A DNA stretch of 17,322 bases, taken from positions 1 through 17,322 of the forward strand of contig WRLJ01000008.1 in NCBI GenBank assembly GCA_009777685.1, given 5' to 3'. The stretch is from Oscillospiraceae bacterium. Lineage in GTDB: Bacteria; Bacillota; Clostridia; Oscillospirales; UBA929. The notes below the pieces were generated by a model. The model worked only from the letters and a program-made list of their open reading frames with translations, had not been told where the DNA came from and made no database searches. Shown here one piece after another: positions 1-6,210 of the stretch. Numbering within the stretch: the stretch's first letter is position 1; each line of letters starts with the position of its first letter. A program made the position numbers and the translations under genes.

Positions 1-56
1 CGGTAAACAGTAGTGCCTTCCCGCAAACAAAACCCCCGTATTACCCGCGAGAGGGG

Positions 57-109
57 CTGGGGGACTGCCAAGTCCCCCAGTGGGGGGTCCGGGGGAGACC
101 TCCCCCGGG
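57..109. repeat. Two adjacent GC-rich hairpins
   Basis: Two perfect inverted repeats lie back to back. The first pairs CTGGGGGACT (57-66) with AGTCCCCCAG (71-80) around a 4-base GCCA loop. The second pairs CCGGGGGA (89-96) with TCCCCCGG (101-108) around GACC. Neither is followed by a T-run on either strand, so they do not look like standard terminators. They resemble the palindromic intergenic repeats common in GC-rich Clostridia, but no family can be named without a search. No gene was seen in 1-314. Confidence 0.6.
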
Positions 110-191
110 AATGCCTGAACACTACCCAAACCAACAGCCGGACGGGCAAACGGTGAAAACCCGTTCCCCGAAGTTTGCAGATAACCCTGCA

Positions 192-300
192 GGACGCCGA
201 GGTCTGCGTCCCTTACGGTGTGTGCGGTGGGGCAAACACGGCGCGATGTGGGCATCGCGCCCTACGGTGTGTGCGGTGGGGTAAACGCGGCGCGATGCCC
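192..300. repeat. 49-bp-period repeat with palindromic modules
   Basis: Positions 214-248 and 263-297 match at 33 of 35 bases with a period of 49. The shared part contains ACGGTGTGTGCGGTGGGG followed by YAAACRCGG. Palindromes sit between the conserved parts: GGACGC (192-197) with GCGTCC (206-211), and GGCGCGATG (240-248) with CATCGCGCC (253-261). The 12-base arm at 250-261 can also pair with 289-300. It lies just downstream of the araC-type gene stop, so the structures could end that transcript, but no T-run supports a classical terminator. Confidence 0.65.
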
Positions 301-314
301 GTTCCGCTCCCCCG

Positions 315-1244
315 TCAAAGATTTTCAGCGCCGTCGATTCCCTGCTTGGCCAAATCCTTCTCCGCCTTGCGTTCCCTGGCTCTCTGGCGAATCAGACGCA
401 TTTTTTTCCGGTATTTCAGCGGCGTGGTTTCCGTGTACTTGCGAAACATCCGCTCAAAATGCGTCACCGTGCCGTAGCCGAGCAAGGCGGCGATTTGCGC
501 GACGCTCACATCGCTGTTTTCCAGCAGCTCCTGCGCGTGCTTCACGCGGCGCATGTGGATGTATTCATAGACGGTAAAGCCCGTAACCTCCTTGAAGATA
601 CGGCAAAGGTAGCTCTTGCTGACGTAAAACCGCCGGCAAATCTCGTCCAGCGACAGGGACTGGTTGTAATGCTCCGAGATATACTCCGTGACGCCGTGGA
701 CCTGGATATGCTTGGTCGTGCGGGACAGCGACGCGCCCGGCCCCGCGCGGCCGCCGGCCTTCAGCCGGGCGACGAACAGCAGCAGCTCCGCGATTTTCAT
801 CATCACAAGGTTTTGGTGGTACGCCTTCTGCCCCCTGCACTCGTCCGCAATCGCGCCCAGCAGCCCCTCGACGGTCCGCTGCCCGTCCGCGTCCAGCGTC
901 CACACGCCCGCGTGTTCCGCGAAAAAGCCGCCCGGCTTGAGGCCGCAAAACTCGGACAGGCAGCTGGAAAACGGCTCCTCGGCCAGTTCAATCAAAAAGC
1001 GGTCGTGCGCCGCCTTGCCGGACGCGCTCGTCCTGTGTATCTGCATGGCGTCAACCAGCACAAGGCTGCCCTTGTTGATGGGATACGTCTTGTTCTCAAT
1101 AAAATAATAGCGCGCGCCGTCGAGCAGGTAATAAATCTCATACTCCGGGTGGAAGTGCATCGACGGCATGGAAAACTCGTTGTCCCGGATGATCCGGTCC
1201 ACGAACACGCCGTCCAGGACGCTCTCAAAAATGACCCGGTTCAT
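315..1244 (-). CDS. AraC-family transcriptional regulator
   Basis: A 309-residue protein with the usual two-part AraC layout. The N-terminal half (about residues 10-150) looks like a cupin-type ligand-sensing domain, with the stretch SMHFHPEYEIYYLLDG typical of these sensors. The C-terminal part (about 190-285) holds two helix-turn-helix units; SLDEICRRFYVSKSYLCRIF is the first and VAQIAALLGYGTVTHFERMF the second, ending near the usual TTPLKYRKK. The ATG at 1244 follows an AAGGGG-type ribosome binding site. It begins 12 bases after the rnfB stop on the same strand, so it is probably the last cistron of the rnf transcript. The signal it senses cannot be read from sequence. Its targets may include the rnf promoter, but that is inference from position only. 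Confidence 0.9.
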   Translation of the reverse strand: MNRVIFESVLDGVFVDRIIRDNEFSMPSMHFHPEYEIYYLLDGARYYFIENKTYPINKGSLVLVDAMQIHRTSASGKAAHDRFLIELAEEPFSSCLSEFCGLKPGGFFAEHAGVWTLDADGQRTVEGLLGAIADECRGQKAYHQNLVMMKIAELLLFVARLKAGGRAGPGASLSRTTKHIQVHGVTEYISEHYNQSLSLDEICRRFYVSKSYLCRIFKEVTGFTVYEYIHMRRVKHAQELLENSDVSVAQIAALLGYGTVTHFERMFRKYTETTPLKYRKKMRLIRQRARERKAEKDLAKQGIDGAENL

Positions 1245-1256
1245 ACACGCGCCCCT

Positions 1257-2054
1257 TTACGGCATCCGCTTGATCGACTTGGTCGGGCATTTGCCCGCGC
1301 AGATCAGGCACAGCGTACATTTCTCATAGTCAATCCGGGCCAGGTTGTCCTCGACCGTGACGGCCCCCGCGGGGCAGTCCTTCTGGCATATCCTGCACCC
1401 GATGCAGCCGGCGCGGCAGTTGGCCCGCACCAGCAGTCCCGTATCCTTGGAGTTGCACAGGACGCGGACCCGGCTCTGGACGGGGACAAGCTCGATCAGA
1501 TGCTTCGGGCAGACCTCGATGCACTTCCCGCAGGCGGTGCATTTTTTCACATCAACCTCGGCAATGCTGTCCTTAATGAGAATCGCGTCAAACGGGCAGG
1601 CGTTTTTACAGCTTTCCAGGCCTATACAGCTGTACGCGCACGATTTGTTGCCGCCGGTAGCCAGCTGAGACGCGGCCACGCAGCTCTTGGGCCCGTCATA
1701 GACATAATTTCTCTTTACGCAGTCCTCTTTCCCGTTGCATTTGATAAAGGCGGCCTTCCGGGCCGTCACGCACGGGTCGATACCCATAATCCTCGCAATT
1801 TCCAGGGCCGCCGCGGAACCGCCGGGAGGACAGCCCTCATACCCCGCCTTCTTCCGGACGACGGCCTCGGCAAAGACGGAGCAGCCGGGAAAGCCGCAGG
1901 CGCCGCAATTGATTCCGGGCAGGATGTTCTTAATCTGTTCCTCCCGGACGTCGGCCTTAAAGGCAAATTTTTTCGCCGAAAATCCCAGCAGCGCGCCGAA
2001 CAGAAGCGACAGCCCGCCTATGCTGAGAATCGGCAGCAGTATTTCTCTGAGCAT
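1257..2054 (-). CDS. rnfB: Rnf complex subunit RnfB, ferredoxin-accepting Fe-S protein
   Basis: RnfB takes electrons from reduced ferredoxin and feeds them into the membrane Rnf complex. The 265 residues start with one membrane helix (about 5-25). A four-cysteine Fe-S domain follows (C50, C53, C58, C75, containing NCGACGFPGC). Further ferredoxin-like cysteine groups lie around C139-C153, C172-C182, C213-C227 and C246-C256; the second reads CTACGKCIEVCP. This is close to the usual length for clostridial RnfB. The ATG at 2054 is 15 bases after the rnfA stop. It is the last rnf gene of the operon; a regulator gene follows. No truncation or missing cluster ligand was noticed. Confidence 0.96.
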   Translation of the reverse strand: MLREILLPILSIGGLSLLFGALLGFSAKKFAFKADVREEQIKNILPGINCGACGFPGCSVFAEAVVRKKAGYEGCPPGGSAAALEIARIMGIDPCVTARKAAFIKCNGKEDCVKRNYVYDGPKSCVAASQLATGGNKSCAYSCIGLESCKNACPFDAILIKDSIAEVDVKKCTACGKCIEVCPKHLIELVPVQSRVRVLCNSKDTGLLVRANCRAGCIGCRICQKDCPAGAVTVEDNLARIDYEKCTLCLICAGKCPTKSIKRMP

Positions 2055-2069
2055 GATCGTACCTCTCTT

Positions 2070-2645
2070 TTATATCAAGCCCCGAAATCCCATAAACGCG
2101 ATGCTCATCAGCCCGGCCGCGAACAGGGCGAGCGGGAATCCCCGGAAAATCGGGGGGACGTCGGGATGGTTGTCGTATTTTTCACGGACGGCCGTCAGCA
2201 AAATCAGCGCGAGCAGAAAGCCGGCGCCGGCGCTGACGCTGTTGACGATCGTCTCAAGGAGCGTGTAGTCGTTGCCGATGTTAATCAGCGTCACGCCGAA
2301 AATCACGCAGTTCGTCGTGATCATGGGCAGGTAGACGCCCAGCGCCGCGTACAGCGCGCGGAACGTCTTTTTCATATACACCTCCACAAACTGCACGACG
2401 GAGGCGATGATCAGGATAAACGCGACCGTCTGGAGGTACGCCATGCCCAGCGGTATCAAGACAAAATGATAAAACAGATGCGTTATGGCAGAGGCAAAGG
2501 TCATGACGAACAGCACGGACAGCCCCATGCCGAGCGCGGTGTTCATTCGTTTGGACACTCCGAAAAAGGGGCACATCCCCAGAAACTGCGTCAGGACATA
2601 GTTGTTAATCAGCGCGGCCCCGACGGCAATCAAAAACAGGTTCAC
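2070..2645 (-). CDS. rnfA: Rnf complex membrane subunit RnfA
   Basis: An integral membrane subunit of 191 residues with about six hydrophobic helices, homologous to NqrE/RsxA. Family knowledge places a [2Fe-2S] cluster between RnfA and RnfE, held by one cysteine pair from each. The likely ligands here are C25 (in LGMCPFFG) and C113 (in TTNCVIFG). The start codon is GTG, overlapping the rnfE stop as GTGA, which implies translational coupling. A purine-rich GAGAGGGGG stretch precedes it. Length and motifs are normal for the family. Confidence 0.96.
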   Translation of the reverse strand: MNLFLIAVGAALINNYVLTQFLGMCPFFGVSKRMNTALGMGLSVLFVMTFASAITHLFYHFVLIPLGMAYLQTVAFILIIASVVQFVEVYMKKTFRALYAALGVYLPMITTNCVIFGVTLINIGNDYTLLETIVNSVSAGAGFLLALILLTAVREKYDNHPDVPPIFRGFPLALFAAGLMSIAFMGFRGLI

Positions 2646-3250
2646 CGCCGGGAGCCCCCTCTCCGCGTACCGATATAATTTTTCACCATAATGACGGTCC
2701 CGAGGGTAAAGAACGCCCCCGGCGCTAAAATCATAATCAGCATGTGCGAGGACGGGTCCGTCAGCAGCTCAAAGCCGAACACCGAGCCGCTGCCCAGAAA
2801 CTCGCGGATCACGCCGACGATCAACAGGCCCAGGGTAAAGCCCAGACCCATGCCGAGCGCGTCGGCGGCGGAGGGGAGAACCGTATTCTTCGAGGCGAAC
2901 GACTCCAGGCGGGAGAACACGATGCAGTTGACGACAATCAGCGGAATGAAGATCCCCAGCATCTCATTGATCGACGGCGGCAAATACGCCTCCATCAAAA
3001 GCTGAACAATCGTGACAAAGCCCGCGACAATCAGCACGAAGGCCGCGATTCGTATTTCGTTGGGGATCAGCTTGCGCAGCAGCGAAACCACGACGCACGC
3101 GCAAACCAGTACGGCGGTCGTGGAAAGCCCCAGAGTCACCGCGTTGACCGCCGAGGTCGTGACGGCCAGCAGCGGGCAGAGGGCGACCAGCTGTACAAAG
3201 ACAGGGTTTTCATGGATGATTCCGTTCCGGATCAGCTTGGCGTACTTCAA
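2642..3250 (-). CDS. rnfE: Rnf complex membrane subunit RnfE
   Basis: Membrane subunit of 202 residues, homologous to RsxE/NqrD and to RnfA, with about six hydrophobic helices. The paired cysteines expected to complete the intramembrane [2Fe-2S] cluster are C25 (in VALCPLLAV) and C109 (in VVNCIVFS). The N-terminal part NGIIHENPVFVQLVALCP is typical. The start codon is TTG, overlapping the rnfG stop as TTGA, with GGAGGTGG well placed upstream; this choice fits the family N-terminus. A rare TTG start may lower its translation relative to neighbours, though coupling to rnfG would offset that. Confidence 0.96.
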   Translation of the reverse strand: MKYAKLIRNGIIHENPVFVQLVALCPLLAVTTSAVNAVTLGLSTTAVLVCACVVVSLLRKLIPNEIRIAAFVLIVAGFVTIVQLLMEAYLPPSINEMLGIFIPLIVVNCIVFSRLESFASKNTVLPSAADALGMGLGFTLGLLIVGVIREFLGSGSVFGFELLTDPSSHMLIMILAPGAFFTLGTVIMVKNYIGTRRGGSRR

Positions 3251-3828
3251 TCCCGGCCACCTCCGTTAGGCCGCGTCTCCGGATGATAGCCGCCGTACCA
3301 TTCCACCGCCTCGTTGACCGCGCCGGCAATGGCCTGCGTCGTGACGGTCGCGCCCGTGATCGCGTCAATCTCATCCTCGCCGGAGGCGCCCTTGACGACC
3401 CTCAGCGGAATGAGCTTCCTGCCGTCGAATTGACGGTAAAAGCTCTCCTTGACGGCAAGCGCGCCAAGCCCCGGCGTCTCGCTGTGCTTCAGGACGCGCA
3501 TACCGGCGACCGTGCCGTCGACGGACGACAGCCCGACCATCAGGTCGATCTGTCCCGAATAGCCCGCGGGAGACAGCTCCAGCAAATAGCCGACCGGACC
3601 GTCCCCGTTAAAGGCCTCATAGACCCTGACAATGCTTCCGGACGGCTCGACGACCAGCTCCTCAAAGACGTCCGCGCCGGTCAAAATCTCCTGTTTGATT
3701 CTTTCCCGCGTCCTCTTGAGCTGATTTTCAATCGGCTCAAGGGTGAGCGCGTGTACCAGGCCGAGCAGCGCCGTCATGACCGCCGCCGCCGCAAACAGGG
3801 CCAGCGCGGGCTTGATCATGTGTTTCAC
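3247..3828 (-). CDS. rnfG: Rnf complex subunit RnfG, covalent-FMN protein
   Basis: A 193-residue protein with one N-terminal membrane anchor (about 5-28) and an FMN-binding domain outside the membrane. FMN is attached by the flavin transferase ApbE to the last threonine of a D-x-x-S/T-G-A-T motif. Here the motif is DAITGAT at D155-T161, so T161 is the expected attachment residue. No apbE gene is in the window. The start is GTG, overlapping the rnfD stop as GTGA, with GGAGGAG upstream. The C-terminal tail after residue 180 is short and polar. Length is normal. Confidence 0.95.
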   Translation of the reverse strand: MKHMIKPALALFAAAAVMTALLGLVHALTLEPIENQLKRTRERIKQEILTGADVFEELVVEPSGSIVRVYEAFNGDGPVGYLLELSPAGYSGQIDLMVGLSSVDGTVAGMRVLKHSETPGLGALAVKESFYRQFDGRKLIPLRVVKGASGEDEIDAITGATVTTQAIAGAVNEAVEWYGGYHPETRPNGGGRD

Positions 3829-4751
3829 GCCGCTCTCCTCCTTTTTCCGTAAACGCGCGGTCTGATATACTGGTCGATCAGCGGGACGGCGAGGTTCATG
3901 ATGAGAATCGCGTAGCTGACTCCCTCCGGATACCCGCTGTAAAACCGGATGATGACGGTCAAAAACCCGCAGCCGACGCCCATGAGAATCTTGCCGCCGG
4001 GCGTGATGGGCGAGGTGGCGTAATCCGTGGCCATAAAGAACGCCCCGAGCAGCAGACCGCCCGACAGAACCTCAAACAGCACGTCCCCCGAGAAAAAGCT
4101 CCCGCGCCCGAGGAGGAACGCGAACAGCGCAAAGCTGCCGATGTAAAACACGGGAATCCGCCAGTTGACGACCTTGCGGGCAATCAGGTACAGTCCGCCG
4201 AGGATCAGGACGGCCGCGCTCGTCTCCCCGATGCACCCTCCCTCTTTCCAGAACAGGAGCGCCCAGTAGTCGGACACCTGCGGGACAAACCCCGATTCCC
4301 CCTTGAGGCGGGCCAGATACGTCGCGCCCGCCACGGCGTCGGGCGCCGCCCACTGCGTCATGTGCGCGGGGAACGACGCCAGCAGAAAGGCCCGGGCCGC
4401 CAGGGCCGGATTGACAAAATTGTTGCCCAGGCCGCCGAAGAGCTGCTTGACCGCGACGATGGCAAAGGCGCTTCCAATGACAGGAATCCACAGCGGAACG
4501 TCCGGCGGCAGGTTGAAGGCCAGCAGCAGGCCCGTGATCACGGCGCTGAGGTCGCCCACCGTGACTTCCCTTCCGTTGATCTTTTGAAATACACCCTCGG
4601 CGAACACCGCGGACAACACCGAAACCGCCGTCACATAAAACGCCTTCAGCCCATAGCAGTAGATACTGTACACAAAAGCGGGCGCCAGCGCGAAAAGCAC
4701 ATCGCGCATACGCCTGACGATGGTATCCGTGCCGTAGATATGGGGCGGCAC
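3825..4751 (-). CDS. rnfD: Rnf complex membrane subunit RnfD (5' end uncertain)
   Basis: Multi-spanning membrane subunit related to NqrB, with eight or more hydrophobic stretches. Typical family parts are KQLFGGLGNNFVNPALAAR (about 102-120) and GGCIGETSAAVLILGG (about 171-186). The covalent-FMN motif is present as DAVAGAT (D138-T144): the accepting threonine is kept, with Ala in place of the usual Ser/Thr three residues earlier. The frame stays open upstream into rnfC, but the family N-terminus, L-T-V-S-x-x-P-H, is split between frames. ATG at 4765 reads MLTVSC in one frame, and PPHIYG resumes in this frame from the GTG at 4751. The coordinates use that in-frame GTG, which lacks a good ribosome binding site. 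A one-base indel at about 4742-4750 would join both parts. Confidence 0.9.
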   Translation of the reverse strand: MPPHIYGTDTIVRRMRDVLFALAPAFVYSIYCYGLKAFYVTAVSVLSAVFAEGVFQKINGREVTVGDLSAVITGLLLAFNLPPDVPLWIPVIGSAFAIVAVKQLFGGLGNNFVNPALAARAFLLASFPAHMTQWAAPDAVAGATYLARLKGESGFVPQVSDYWALLFWKEGGCIGETSAAVLILGGLYLIARKVVNWRIPVFYIGSFALFAFLLGRGSFFSGDVLFEVLSGGLLLGAFFMATDYATSPITPGGKILMGVGCGFLTVIIRFYSGYPEGVSYAILIMNLAVPLIDQYIRPRVYGKRRRAA

Positions 4752-4792
4752 GACACGGTCAGCATTTGGTTTCCCACGGCATGACCCTTCCT

Positions 4793-6115
4793 TTATCTTC
4801 CGCGCTTGGCAAGCTCGACCCTTCTGACCGTGCGGATCGCCTGCGAGAGCCGTCTTTTGGACGGGCACACATAGGAGCAGCTTCCGCATTCGATGCATTC
4901 AAGGCCGTTATGCCGTACAAACATCTCCCCGTTTTCCCGCAAGATATCCGTGTTCAGCTCCGTCGGAATCAGGCCCGAGGGGCAATGCTCCACGCACTGG
5001 CCGCAGCGGATGCAGTTTTTCTCCGGCGGGATATACGCCTCCTCCTCCGTGAGGAACAGCACGCCCGACGTCGTTTTGACAATGGGGACGTCGATATCAA
5101 AAATAGCCGTCCCCATCAGGGGCCCGCCCACAACGACCTTCGCCGGGGCGCAAATCAAGCCCCCGGCCATCTCCACCAGATCGTTCAGCTTCATGCCGAG
5201 ACGCACCTTGTAGTTGCCGGGGCTGCGCACCGCGCCGCCCGTCAGCGTGACGACCCGGCGCATCAGGGGCCGCCCTCTGAAAAACGCGCGGTGTATCGCA
5301 ATCACGGTATCGACATTGTTGACGATACAGCCGACGTCGTTCGGAAGCCCGCCCGACGGCACCTCTCTCCCGGTAATCGCGCTGATCAGCTGTTTTTCGG
5401 CGCCTTGCGGGTACTTGGTTTCCATGACCGCCACATCAATGCCCGGGAGGTCCGCGCAGTGCTTCCGCACCGCCTCGATCGCCTCGGGCTTGTTGTCCTC
5501 AATGGCGATGACGCCCCTCGCGCCCGGGACCACCTTCAGGATGATCTGCAGGCCGAGTACAATCCGGTCGGCCTCCTCAATCATGACCCTGTTGTCGGTC
5601 GTGAGGTAAGGCTCGCACTCGCAGCCGTTGACGATGACTGTGTCGATTTTTTTCTCCGGCGGAGGCGAGAGCTTAACATGGGTCGGAAACCCCGCGCCGC
5701 CCAGCCCCACGATCCCGGCCTCGCGGATGATCGCCAGAATCTCTTCCCTCGAATGCGCCTCAAAGCTGTCGCGCGGCCGGATGCTCTCATGCTCGGTAAG
5801 CTTTCCGTCGTTCTCGATGATGACGGAGCTGACGATCGTGCCGACCACGGTCAGATGCGGGCGGATGTCCTTGACGACGCCTGACACGCTGCTGTGGATC
5901 GGGGCGCACACAAACTCCTCGCTGTCGCCGATCTTCTCCCCCAGCAGTACCTTCTGCCCCTTCTCGACCAGCGGCCGGCAGGGCTTGCCCAGATGCTGGA
6001 GCAAGGGGTATATCATTTCACTGCCCGTTCCGGGCAGAAGCAGGTCAATGGGGACGTTTTCGGTATACTGTTTCTGCTCGTTGGGGTGGATGCCCCGTTT
6101 GAAGGTAAAGGCCAT
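4793..6115 (-). CDS. rnfC: Rnf complex subunit RnfC, NADH/FMN and 4Fe-4S protein
   Basis: RnfC is the peripheral subunit where NAD+ is reduced. It has 440 residues, related to the NuoF fold. An N-terminal barrel-like domain (about 25-110) contains APIHSSVSG. The nucleotide/FMN region contains GIVGLGGAGFPTHVKL (about 134-149) and NGCECEPYLTTD (about 163-174). An SLBB-like domain follows. Two [4Fe-4S] motifs end the protein: C368, C371, C374, C378 (CIRCGQCVEHCP) and C407, C410, C413, C417 (CIECGSCSYVCP). The ATG at 6115 follows a GGGAG ribosome binding site and is the first gene of the rnf operon, with a promoter 60-90 bases upstream. Confidence 0.97.
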   Translation of the reverse strand: MAFTFKRGIHPNEQKQYTENVPIDLLLPGTGSEMIYPLLQHLGKPCRPLVEKGQKVLLGEKIGDSEEFVCAPIHSSVSGVVKDIRPHLTVVGTIVSSVIIENDGKLTEHESIRPRDSFEAHSREEILAIIREAGIVGLGGAGFPTHVKLSPPPEKKIDTVIVNGCECEPYLTTDNRVMIEEADRIVLGLQIILKVVPGARGVIAIEDNKPEAIEAVRKHCADLPGIDVAVMETKYPQGAEKQLISAITGREVPSGGLPNDVGCIVNNVDTVIAIHRAFFRGRPLMRRVVTLTGGAVRSPGNYKVRLGMKLNDLVEMAGGLICAPAKVVVGGPLMGTAIFDIDVPIVKTTSGVLFLTEEEAYIPPEKNCIRCGQCVEHCPSGLIPTELNTDILRENGEMFVRHNGLECIECGSCSYVCPSKRRLSQAIRTVRRVELAKRGR

Positions 6116-6176
6116 GGCGTGACTCCCGTTTCCCCCGTGACGGCATTTTTTGTGGAACTGAGTGGGCTATACTGTT

Positions 6177-6204
6177 ATTTTACCACATCGGGAGAAAAAG
6201 TCAA
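6177..6204 (-). promoter_or_regulatory. rnf operon promoter
   Basis: On the minus strand, TTGACT (6199-6204) and TAAAAT (6177-6182) are separated by 16 bases, close to the sigma70/sigmaA consensus. It lies between the stop of the upstream GltD-like gene (6211) and the rnfC start (6115), leaving a leader of about 55 bases. It shares extra bases with the promoter at 10574-10602. Rnf expression therefore need not depend on readthrough from the upstream operon. Confidence 0.75.
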
Positions 6205-6210
6205 ATCCAT

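Noticed and set aside
459..2678. 739-codon open frame on the plus strand
   Set aside because: It lies antisense to the regulator, rnfB and rnfA genes, has low-complexity Arg/Ala/Gln-rich content and no recognisable domain; long antisense frames are expected in GC-rich coding DNA.
4752..4898. Longer rnfD start at 4898
   Set aside because: The added residues overlap the coding end of rnfC in another frame, give no match to RnfD N-termini and lack a suitable ribosome binding site.
6116..6210. Rex redox-repressor site before rnf
   Set aside because: No TTGTTAA-N4-TTAACAA-like palindrome was found here or at 10523-10620, so redox control by Rex is not supported by eye.
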